In this document: piece by piece, positions 24,518-37,087 of the stretch
How positions within the stretch are numbered: position 1 is the first letter of the stretch
How the letters are laid out: every line of letters begins with the position of its first letter
Assembly (NCBI RefSeq): GCF_003751305.1
Contig: NZ_RJKV01000003.1
Span: 124,001-188,000, forward strand
Origin: Stenotrophomonas rhizophila
Lineage (GTDB): Bacteria; Pseudomonadota; Gammaproteobacteria; Xanthomonadales; Xanthomonadaceae
Length of the DNA: 64,000 nt
Reading direction: 5' to 3'
The notes under the pieces: model-generated
Databases searched by the model: none
What the model saw: only the letters and a program-made list of their open reading frames with translations
What the model was told of the DNA's origin: nothing
Program-made: the position numbers and the translations under genes

Positions 24518-25390
24518 TCAGTTGCACACCCGCACCGCGGCCGCCTGCGCCCAGCGCGCCGCCACTCGCGGCGCGGTGATGCACACGGCCTGATCGGTCA
24601 CGGTGGTGACCGCGCGCTCCAGCAGCTGGATGTCGGCTTCGTGCTGGCGGGCGACGTGCGGGTCTTCGAAGAAGATCGCGCGCTGGCAATGGCCTTCCAG
24701 CACGCGGTCGGCGATCTGCGCATCGCCGCCCATCGGGCCGCTCTGGTAGCGCGTCACCCATTCCTCGCCCTGCGGCCAGCCGCGGCTCCAGGCCAGTTCG
24801 TTGAGGCGCTGGCCGGTGGTGCCGGTGCCGACCCGGCTGCGGAAGCGCGACAGCACCGCGAAGTGTTCATCGGCGAAGGCCAGCATCGCCGGCTTCATCG
24901 CGTCATGCGCGATCAGGGCCAGCGTGTGCTGCTCGAAGGCGTGCAGGTCATCGGCACCCGGGTCCGGTGCCAGGCCGGCGTGCAGGCGCTCCACCTCGAC
25001 CCAGTCGCGCGCGGTGGCGACGGTGGAGATGAAAGGCTTGCCGTGGATCACGCACTGGCGCTTGAGCGCGGTCGCTTCCGGAAAGACCGAGGAAGGATCG
25101 ACCGGGTCCATCAGGTAGATCGCGCCGTCCAGCGTGCGCTCCGGCGTGCCCATCCCGACCACCTCGGCCACCAGCTTCATCAGGCCGCCCTCGCGGCCGT
25201 TCGGGTAGCGCCGCAGCGGCGCGAAATCCTGAAGGAAGCCCAGCCGCTGGATCGCATCGAAGGTGCGCCCGACTGCATGCAGTTCGACGCCCAGTTCGCG
25301 CAGGCCGGTGTCGCTGGCGCGCAGCCAACGGAACAGCGCGGCGTGCTTGTCGTGGTGATGCAGGCGGTTCGCGGCCAGGCCGATGCGCAT
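24518..25390 (-). CDS. mgsA: Methylglyoxal synthase with a second, degenerate MGS-like domain
   Basis: Converts dihydroxyacetone phosphate to methylglyoxal and phosphate. 290 residues, almost twice E. coli MgsA (152). The C-terminal half (about 155-275) holds every catalytic feature: AHD (His162, Asp163), GTGTTG (188-193), SGPMGGD (Asp223) and HEAD (His250, Asp253). The N-terminal half (1-135) has the same fold pattern (AVGRTFDAIQRLG, REGGLMKLVAEV, AIYLMDPVDP, KPFISTVATARDW), but the Asp of GGD is Leu and the His/Asp pair is missing. It is probably a non-catalytic, perhaps regulatory, copy. Divergent from the small gene at 25564. Confidence 0.85.
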   Translation of the reverse strand: MRIGLAANRLHHHDKHAALFRWLRASDTGLRELGVELHAVGRTFDAIQRLGFLQDFAPLRRYPNGREGGLMKLVAEVVGMGTPERTLDGAIYLMDPVDPSSVFPEATALKRQCVIHGKPFISTVATARDWVEVERLHAGLAPDPGADDLHAFEQHTLALIAHDAMKPAMLAFADEHFAVLSRFRSRVGTGTTGQRLNELAWSRGWPQGEEWVTRYQSGPMGGDAQIADRVLEGHCQRAIFFEDPHVARQHEADIQLLERAVTTVTDQAVCITAPRVAARWAQAAAVRVCN

Positions 25391-25563
25391 GGGGGCAGTC
25401 CAAAAGGAGTCGTCGCCAGTGTAAGCCGTTCAGGTTGCACCGATGCAAGCTGCGAAACGTGATGCGGCTCACGCGCCTTCACGCATTTTCGTACTTGTTG
25501 CATGGTGTCGGCAGGGGCCATATCCGACAGTGGTGGTCGTCCGTCAATCAGGAAACCCCTGCC

Positions 25564-25860
25564 ATGACCCTCTCCCTTTCTTCCGTTGTCGCATCCTCCC
25601 CATCCGCTGCCGTGGATCAGGGAACGCGCATCCGCGCGCTGGCCGCTGTGCTCCGTGATGCCCCGCAGGCCGATGCCGAGGTCCTGCTGGCCGGGCTCGC
25701 GCGCATGCTGGATGCGCATATCGGGCGCGGCCACGATGATGTGGTCAGCAACCGCCGCATCCGCGACCAGCTCGACAACATCGAGCTGCTGATGGCGCTG
25801 GAGATCGAGCGGGCCGGCGTGCGTCACACGCCGGTACCTGCGGTAGCGCGCGCCGCGTGA
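25564..25860 (+). CDS. Small protein of unknown function
   Basis: A 98-residue protein. After a Ser/Ala-rich start (MTLSLSSVVASSPSAAVDQGTRI) it forms an amphipathic helical bundle (RALAAVLRDAPQADAEVLLAGLARMLDAHIGRGHDDVVSNRRIRDQLDNIELLMALEIERAG split across helices). It has no signal peptide, cysteine or catalytic motif. AGGAAA lies upstream of the ATG. It is not recognised; similar short helical proteins occur in other xanthomonads. It shares a 173-bp divergent region with the methylglyoxal synthase gene. Confidence 0.6.
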   Translation: MTLSLSSVVASSPSAAVDQGTRIRALAAVLRDAPQADAEVLLAGLARMLDAHIGRGHDDVVSNRRIRDQLDNIELLMALEIERAGVRHTPVPAVARAA

Positions 25861-25886
25861 GAGGCGCGCTTCGGTAGGGCACGCCG

Positions 25887-27411
<1,525 letters not shown>

Positions 27412-27428
27412 AACGGTGGGAACACGAG

Positions 27429-27448
27429 GCGCCGGTCGTTACCGGCGC
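27429..27448 (-). terminator. 8-bp hairpin just after gltB
   Basis: GCGCCGGT and ACCGGCGC pair around a 4-nt loop 10 nt downstream of the gltB stop. It has no T-tract; probably an mRNA-stabilising or attenuating stem within the gltBD transcript. Confidence 0.4.
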
Positions 27449-27458
27449 TTCTCCGCGC

Positions 27459-31913
<4,455 letters not shown>

Positions 31914-32012
31914 CTGTGCCTCGATGCGATGTCAGGTGAGCGGCGACACTCGTCCCCGCTCAGTCCTTGCAGCGCGGGTCGAGGCACCGGATGACCCGAC
32001 TAGATCACAGTT

Positions 32013-32048
32013 GTTGCAACGCCGCAATACACGGTTGCAGGCGCAACC
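32013..32048 (-). promoter_or_regulatory. Palindromes in the gltB upstream region
   Basis: GTTGCAAC (32013-32020) is a perfect 8-bp palindrome and GGTTGC-AGGC-GCAACC (32033-32048) a 6-bp inverted repeat with the same GTTGC core. They lie 100-135 bp upstream of the gltB start, in the only gap between gltB and the upstream lipoprotein gene. A regulator site is possible; no regulator is identified. Confidence 0.3.
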
Positions 32049-32084
32049 AAACCCCTATGTTTCCAGTGTTTTCCCGCCCCCTGT

Positions 32085-32486
32085 TCAGCCGCAGCGGACG
32101 CTGGCGACCACGTTCTTGCCGTCCACTTCGATGTTCAACCGCTCACCCACGAAATCCATCGTGGTCATGTCATTCGGCTTGAGCACGCGCAAGGTGGTGG
32201 CGCCGGCATCCTGCTGGGCCTGGCTGCCGATCTGCTCGGTGTAGGGCTGGCCGACCAGGCTCTGCACCTGGGTGGCATCGCAGTTGCCGACCGGTGGCGC
32301 TTCCAGCGCCTTGCCAGCTTCATCGGTGGGCGCGGCGGCGGCTTCGGCCGCCTTCTGTGCGTTGGTGGCGACCGCTTCCTGCTCGTCCATGGGCGGGGCG
32401 CTGCACGCACCTAGGACCAGCAGGGCGGGGAACAGGGCGATCAGCCCGAAAGAGCGCCGCAGGCGGCGGGACGACAGAGGCGACAT
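32085..32486 (-). CDS. Lipoprotein with I78-type peptidase-inhibitor domain
   Basis: A 133-residue lipoprotein. The basic start MSPLSSRRLRRS is followed by a hydrophobic core and lipobox LGAC (Cys28), then a linker rich in Ala/Glu. The domain at 68-133 (CDATQVQSLVGQPYTEQ...AGATTLRVLKPNDMTTMDF...RLNIEVDGKNVVASVRCG) matches the potato-inhibitor-like I78 family: conserved LVGQ, a loop after the V/L-R-V strand, TMD and a C-terminal CG, with the two cysteines likely bonded. It would act at the envelope against serine proteases. Two related lipoproteins occur at 33696 and 38926. Confidence 0.8.
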   Translation of the reverse strand: MSPLSSRRLRRSFGLIALFPALLVLGACSAPPMDEQEAVATNAQKAAEAAAAPTDEAGKALEAPPVGNCDATQVQSLVGQPYTEQIGSQAQQDAGATTLRVLKPNDMTTMDFVGERLNIEVDGKNVVASVRCG

Positions 32487-32621
32487 CGATACTCCTGAAA
32501 AGCGAGCCAGTAAACGTTGGAGGATATCGCCAAGCGCGGTGTGAGGTGTTTGTGTTGCGTTATTGACGCGGTGCCGCACCGGCACCGGCGACACTGCGTT
32601 CCCCTGATACGCGCCGCCTTC

Positions 32622-33686
32622 ATGAGCCCGAGCCGCACCGCCACCCCCGAAGTCGCCGCCGCCCGCCAGGCCGGCCTGCGCTATGTCAGCGATGAACTGC
32701 CGGGCATTGCCCGCCGCAAGGCCGGCAAGGGCTTTGCCTACCGGGATGCCGATGGTGCGGCGGTCCGCGATGCCGCCACCCTGGCCCGGATCCGCGCGCT
32801 GGCGATCCCCCCGGCGTACACCGATGTGTGGATCTGCGCACTGCCCAACGGCCATCTGCAGGCCACTGGCCGGGATGCGCGCGGGCGCAAGCAGTACCGC
32901 TACCACGCTGATTGGGCGCGGGTGAGGGGCGATGGCAAGTTCGATCGCATCATTGCCTTTGGTACCGCCCTGCCCACGCTGCGCCGACGCCTGCGCCGCG
33001 ATCTGAAGCTGCCCGGCTTCCCGCGCGACAAGGTGCTGGCGATCGTGGTGGCGCTGCTGGCACAGACGCTGGTGCGCGTTGGCAATGAAGTCTATGCACG
33101 TGACAACCGCTCTTACGGGCTGACCACGCTACGCAACCGACACCTCGCGCTGGTCAAGGGCGGCCGGGCGCAGATGCGCTTCCGGGGCAAGTCCGGGCAG
33201 GCGCATGAGGTGGATGTGGATGACCGCGAACTGGTCAAGCTGATCCGGGGCTGCCAGCAGCTGCCCGGCCAGGCGCTGTTCCAGTACCGCGATGACGATG
33301 GCGCGGTGCAACCGGTGGACTCGGGCATGGTCAACGACTATCTGCACGATGCGATGGGCGAGGACTTCAGCGCCAAGGACTTCCGCACCTGGGGCGGTAC
33401 GCTGGAGGCGATCCGTCAGCTTGCCGCGACCGAATTGCCCGAGCCCTCCAGTGAGCGCGCGCTGGCGGCATTGCAGAAACAGGTGGTATGCGAAGTCGCC
33501 AACCTGCTGGGCAACACACCGTCGGTGTGCCGCAAGGCCTACATCGATCCTTGCGTTTTCGATGGCTGGCGGTCCGGCTCATTGAAGGCCCTCGCCGGCC
33601 TGCGCGGCGAGCGCCAGTGGGAACTGGCCACGCTGAAAGTACTCAAAGCCGCGCGGCGCACCGTCCGGCGTGCCCGCGCGGGATAA
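32622..33686 (+). CDS. DNA topoisomerase IB
   Basis: Eukaryote/poxvirus-type topoisomerase that relaxes supercoils through a 3'-phosphotyrosine intermediate. 354 residues. Blocks typical of bacterial TopIB are present: GKGFAYRDADGA, IPPAYTDVWICALPNGHLQATGRDARGRKQYRYHADW, VRVGNEVYARDNRSYGLTTLRNRH and KDFRTWGGT. The active tyrosine is Tyr307 in RKAYIDP. The ATG at 32622 follows a GC-rich leader; the open frame upstream lacks family sequence. It converges on the lipoprotein gene at 33696 with 9 bp between. Confidence 0.95.
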   Translation: MSPSRTATPEVAAARQAGLRYVSDELPGIARRKAGKGFAYRDADGAAVRDAATLARIRALAIPPAYTDVWICALPNGHLQATGRDARGRKQYRYHADWARVRGDGKFDRIIAFGTALPTLRRRLRRDLKLPGFPRDKVLAIVVALLAQTLVRVGNEVYARDNRSYGLTTLRNRHLALVKGGRAQMRFRGKSGQAHEVDVDDRELVKLIRGCQQLPGQALFQYRDDDGAVQPVDSGMVNDYLHDAMGEDFSAKDFRTWGGTLEAIRQLAATELPEPSSERALAALQKQVVCEVANLLGNTPSVCRKAYIDPCVFDGWRSGSLKALAGLRGERQWELATLKVLKAARRTVRRARAG

Positions 33687-33695
33687 GCGCAGCGG

Positions 33696-34037
33696 TCAGC
33701 CGCAGTAGAGGGCGGTGATGTTGTTGGTACGACCGGTTTCGATGGTCAGCCGTTCGCCGCCCTGCTCTGCCCCCGGGGTGGGATTGGCCGCGCCACTGGC
33801 AGTGGCGCCACTTGCGGCACGCTCGCTGCGCACGACGATGACCTGCAAGCTGTCGCTGTCCACGCGGGCACGCTCGACCGTGGCTTGCGATGCTGCCAGG
33901 CCTACGGCGCCGCGGACCTTGTCCACGTGGCACTGGCCGGAAATGACGCCGTCGATCGGCTGGACCTGCGCGATGGGGGTGCTGCTGCAGGCGGACAAAG
34001 CAAGGACGGCCACAGCCGCGGACAGGTAACGAAGCAT
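33696..34037 (-). CDS. Small lipoprotein, divergent I78-like
   Basis: A 113-residue lipoprotein ([17 protein letters not shown], Cys17). The mature part has a cysteine at 36 (GQCHVDKVRGAVGL), a middle strand SLQVIVVRSERAA, a Ser/Gly/Pro-rich insert and a C-terminal RLTIETGRTNNITALYCG. Cysteine spacing and the final CG parallel the I78 lipoprotein at 32085, but LVGQ and TMD are lost and the insert is longer. I call it a diverged paralogue with moderate certainty. Upstream it is divergent from the SDR gene. Confidence 0.62.
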   Translation of the reverse strand: MLRYLSAAVAVLALSACSSTPIAQVQPIDGVISGQCHVDKVRGAVGLAASQATVERARVDSDSLQVIVVRSERAASGATASGAANPTPGAEQGGERLTIETGRTNNITALYCG

Positions 34038-34253
34038 GCGACGCACTCCATGGGAATTACGCTCAGGGTGCATCGGTGGCCGTATGCGGCGCATGAATCT
34101 CTACACGGTGTGGGCACGCTCCATTCACCGTCCCTGGCCGCCGGGTTGACCATAGTGGGGCTGCGCATTTCCACGGCGGCCATCGCCGCGACGAACAGAC
34201 GAACATGCGCCCGCGTGAGATCCACGCATCTGATCCGGCAACAGGAGTCGAAC

Positions 34254-35375
34254 ATGGCCACGGCCAAAACCCGTAAGACCACCAAGACCCCCACCTCCCG
34301 CAAGCGTCCGCGTCCGGCGGAGGCGGCTGCTGCGGCGGCCGAACCGCGCACCCGTACCCCGGTCGTCAAAACCGCGACCCGCAAGGCCGCCGCCGCCGAT
34401 CCGCGCGCTGCGCGCGTGGCGGCCCGCCAGCGCCGTCTGCAGGACCAGGAAAAGGCCAAGGACGCACGTGCGGCGAAAAAGGCCGCCACGTCCAAGACCA
34501 AGAAGGCCACCCAGGCCGGCACGCGTCGCCAGCCTGAGAAAATGCCGGCCGAGCAGCTGGCCAAACCCGGCAACGAACACGAGATGCAGCTGGCCCCGCG
34601 CTTCCTCGCGCCGGACTACCAGGGCAGCGGCAAACTCAAGGGCAAGCGCGCCATCATCACCGGTGCGGATTCGGGCATCGGCCGCGCGGTGGCCGTGCTG
34701 TTCGCCCGCGAAGGGGCGGATGTCGCCGTCCTGCATCTGGATGAAAAGAAGGACGCGAAGATCACCCGCGAGCACGTCGAGAAGGAAGGCGGCCGCTGCG
34801 TAGTGATCGCGGGCGACGTGCGCGACCCGGCGTTCTGCAACAAAGCCGTCAAACAGGTCGTCAAAGCATTCGGTGGTGTCGACATCCTGGTCAACAACGC
34901 GGCCTTCCAGCTGCATTGCGACCGCTTGGAAGACCTCGAGGACGAGCACCTGCAGGAAACCCTGCAGACCAACATCGGCGGCTACATCCAGATGGCGCGC
35001 GCGGTGCTGCCACACCTGGGCGAAGGTGCCAGCATCATCAACACGGGGTCGGAAACCGGCCTGTTCGGCAGCAAATCGCTGGTGGACTACTCGGCGACCA
35101 AGGGTGCGATCCATGCCTTCACCAAGGCGCTGGCCAGCCAGCTGCTGCCACGCGGCATCCGGGTCAACGCGGTCGCCCCGGGCCCGGTCTGGACCCCGCT
35201 CAATCCGGCCGACAAGAAGGCGCCGGATGTAGCCGAGTTCGGCCAGGACAGCGACATGGGCCGTCCGGCCCAGCCGGAAGAAGTGTCGCCGGCCTACGTC
35301 TTCCTCGCTTCCCCGATCACCGCCAGTTACATCAGTGGCGTGATCCTGCCGGTGATGGGCGGCCCGCGCGGCTGA
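34254..35375 (+). CDS. SDR oxidoreductase with a histone-H1-like basic tail
   Basis: A 373-residue protein. Residues 1-95 are almost only Lys, Arg, Ala, Thr and Pro, like bacterial H1-type/AlgP tails. The rest is a classical short-chain dehydrogenase similar to E. coli YghA: TGADSGIG cofactor motif (136-143), NNAA (214-217), Ser266, and catalytic Tyr279/Lys283 in DYSATKG. The ribosome site AGGAG lies 7 nt before the ATG at 34254. Substrate unknown. The 3' end overlaps the convergent hydrolase gene by 44 bp. Confidence 0.85.
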   Translation: MATAKTRKTTKTPTSRKRPRPAEAAAAAAEPRTRTPVVKTATRKAAAADPRAARVAARQRRLQDQEKAKDARAAKKAATSKTKKATQAGTRRQPEKMPAEQLAKPGNEHEMQLAPRFLAPDYQGSGKLKGKRAIITGADSGIGRAVAVLFAREGADVAVLHLDEKKDAKITREHVEKEGGRCVVIAGDVRDPAFCNKAVKQVVKAFGGVDILVNNAAFQLHCDRLEDLEDEHLQETLQTNIGGYIQMARAVLPHLGEGASIINTGSETGLFGSKSLVDYSATKGAIHAFTKALASQLLPRGIRVNAVAPGPVWTPLNPADKKAPDVAEFGQDSDMGRPAQPEEVSPAYVFLASPITASYISGVILPVMGGPRG

Positions 35376-36477
35376 CAGACGGCGCCGGCGTGCCGGCACC
35401 ATAGAACGCGGCGATCTGCGGAATGAAGGTCTGCGGATTGGCCCCGACCAGGTTGGTCAGCACCACGATGGCCAGTCCCTCGTCGGGGTACACGATGAAC
35501 GCTGAGCGTGCACCGCCCATGCCGGCCACCTGGCGCTGCGGTGCACGTTGCAGCAACGCCCAGCCGGCCCCCCATGCGCCGTCGCTGCCGTCATTGAGTC
35601 GTTCCGGGGTCCACATCCGGTGGGTGCTGGCGGCGTTGACCAAGCGGTTGCCGGTCAACGCGACCAGCCACTTGGCGACGTCGTCGGCAGTGGTCAGCAT
35701 GCCGCCGCCAGCCCACAGCCCGGGGGGCATGTCGTAGAACCAGTGCGAGAGCCGTGGCGGGGCGTCCGGCGCATCGGTGCGGCGCGGGAACCAGCTGTAG
35801 ATGGTGGCGCTGTTGGCGATCAGATCGTAGCTGTCGCCGAACGTGGATGACGGCATCCCGGCCACATCGAACTGGCGCGTGGCCACGTACCGGTCGTACG
35901 GCATCGCGGACTGTGCGGCGATGATTCGTGCCAGCAGCAGGTAGTTGGTCTGGTTGTAGGTAAAGCGCGCGCCGGGAGCAGCGTCTACGGGGCGTTGCGT
36001 CACGGCGGTCCAGGCGGCCGCCTCGGTCCCGCCGCCGAGCAGGCCCTGCGCATCCAGTATGTCAGGCAGCCCCGACGTATGCGCCAGCAACTGACGGACA
36101 CGCACGCTGCGCCATGCCTCGGGCAGATCAGCCAGGTAGGTCGACATGGGTGCATCAAGATCCATCTTGCCCTCCTCGGCCAGTTGCATCATTGCCACTG
36201 CGGTAAAGGACTTCGTCGCCGAGTTGAGCGGGAACCGCGTCGTGCGCGTGGCCGGCAACTGGTTCTCGACATTGGCCAGCCCACGGCTTTCGGACAGCAC
36301 CACCTTCCCGTCCTTGACCACGGCGATCTGCAGGCCGGGAATGCGCAGGGCCTCCATGGTCTGGCCGATCAACTGCCGGGTCTGCTGGTTGGCGGTCTCC
36401 ACGTTGCCGGCTCGCGCGTGCACGCCCAGAGGAAACAACAGGGCAACGATCATGATCACGCGATGGGTGGGACGCAT
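35332..36477 (-). CDS. Beta-lactamase-fold serine hydrolase
   Basis: A 381-residue exported protein (signal MRPTHRVIMIVALLFPLGVHA). The class C/EstB fold is shown by SATK (Ser86, Lys89) and LLAHTSGLPD. The second motif, normally Y-S-N, reads YNQ (174-176) before TNYLLL, so its asparagine is shifted. The third motif is weak (AGMGGARSAF). It may be an esterase or peptidase rather than a true beta-lactamase. AAAGGA lies before the ATG. It is divergent from the BlaI/BlaR1-type pair, which hints at shared control. Confidence 0.85.
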   Translation of the reverse strand: MRPTHRVIMIVALLFPLGVHARAGNVETANQQTRQLIGQTMEALRIPGLQIAVVKDGKVVLSESRGLANVENQLPATRTTRFPLNSATKSFTAVAMMQLAEEGKMDLDAPMSTYLADLPEAWRSVRVRQLLAHTSGLPDILDAQGLLGGGTEAAAWTAVTQRPVDAAPGARFTYNQTNYLLLARIIAAQSAMPYDRYVATRQFDVAGMPSSTFGDSYDLIANSATIYSWFPRRTDAPDAPPRLSHWFYDMPPGLWAGGGMLTTADDVAKWLVALTGNRLVNAASTHRMWTPERLNDGSDGAWGAGWALLQRAPQRQVAGMGGARSAFIVYPDEGLAIVVLTNLVGANPQTFIPQIAAFYGAGTPAPSVSRAGRPSPAGSRH

Positions 36478-36640
36478 GCGGCGGGTCCTTTGCGAAGAGG
36501 GCGCGATGCCAGGGCGGAATGCCGCAGGTCAAAGGCTTGGATGCGTGCCGGGGCGAAAAGGTTTAAGGCACAGGTTCAAGATGCACGACGTGGCCGGCGC
36601 GTCCCGCCTACCGTTCGTCGGCATGGATCCTCCGGCACTT

Positions 36641-36656
36641 GACGACACCTGTAGTC
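36641..36656 (+). promoter_or_regulatory. BlaI-type operator, site 1
   Basis: GACGACACCTGTAGTC: an imperfect palindrome of the form GACNACANNTGTNGTC, close to the TACANNTGTA core of BlaI/MecI operators. A -35-like TTGACG (36639-36644) overlaps it. Confidence 0.6.
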
Positions 36657-36667
36657 ACTGGCACGGT

Positions 36668-36683
36668 AGCGACACGTGTAGTC
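36668..36683 (+). promoter_or_regulatory. BlaI-type operator, site 2
   Basis: AGCGACACGTGTAGTC shares the ACANNTGTNGTC half with site 1; ACACGTGT is a perfect palindrome. The two sites are 27 bp apart centre to centre and end 14 bp before the BlaI-type start codon, fitting autorepression. Confidence 0.6.
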
Positions 36684-36697
36684 ATAGGGAGTGCGCC

Positions 36698-37084
36698 ATG
36701 CGCGGCAAGACCATCGGGGACCAGGAACTGGCCCTGCTGCAGTACATCGCGGAACGGGACCGCCCCAGTGTCGGGGAAGTCGCCATCGGCTTCGGGGAGC
36801 CGCGCGGGCTGGCACGCTCGACCGTGCTGACCATGATGGAGCGCCTGCGCGCCAAGTCCTATCTGAGCCGCAAGCAGGTGGACGGCGTCTACCGCTACGC
36901 CACCACCAGCGGTCAGGACAGCGTGGTGCAGGGCGCCGTGGCCAGCTTCGTGGAGAAGACACTGCAGGGCTCGGTCTCGCCGTTCGTGGCGTTCATGTCG
37001 CACAAGGTGGACGTCAGCGATCAGGAACTGGCCGAGCTGGAAGCGCTGGTCGCACAGTTGCAGTCACGCAAGCGGGAGGGCTGA
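36698..37084 (+). CDS. BlaI/MecI/CopY-family repressor
   Basis: A 128-residue winged-helix repressor. The N-terminal domain (ELALLQYIAERDRPSVGEVAIGF...LARSTVLTMMERLRAKSYLSRKQVDGVYRYATT) is the BlaI DNA-binding and cleavage-linker region. The C-terminal helices (SPFVAFMSHKVDVSDQELAELEALVAQLQ) form the dimer. It likely binds the two dyads upstream and represses its own operon and perhaps the divergent hydrolase. In BlaI systems the repressor is cut when the membrane metalloprotease is activated. The next gene starts 3 bp after the stop. Confidence 0.92.
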   Translation: MRGKTIGDQELALLQYIAERDRPSVGEVAIGFGEPRGLARSTVLTMMERLRAKSYLSRKQVDGVYRYATTSGQDSVVQGAVASFVEKTLQGSVSPFVAFMSHKVDVSDQELAELEALVAQLQSRKREG

Positions 37085-37087
37085 GTG

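Noticed and set aside
36146-36697. Upstream extension of the BlaI-type repressor
   Set aside because: It would cover the operators and overlap the opposing hydrolase gene; the family begins at 36698.
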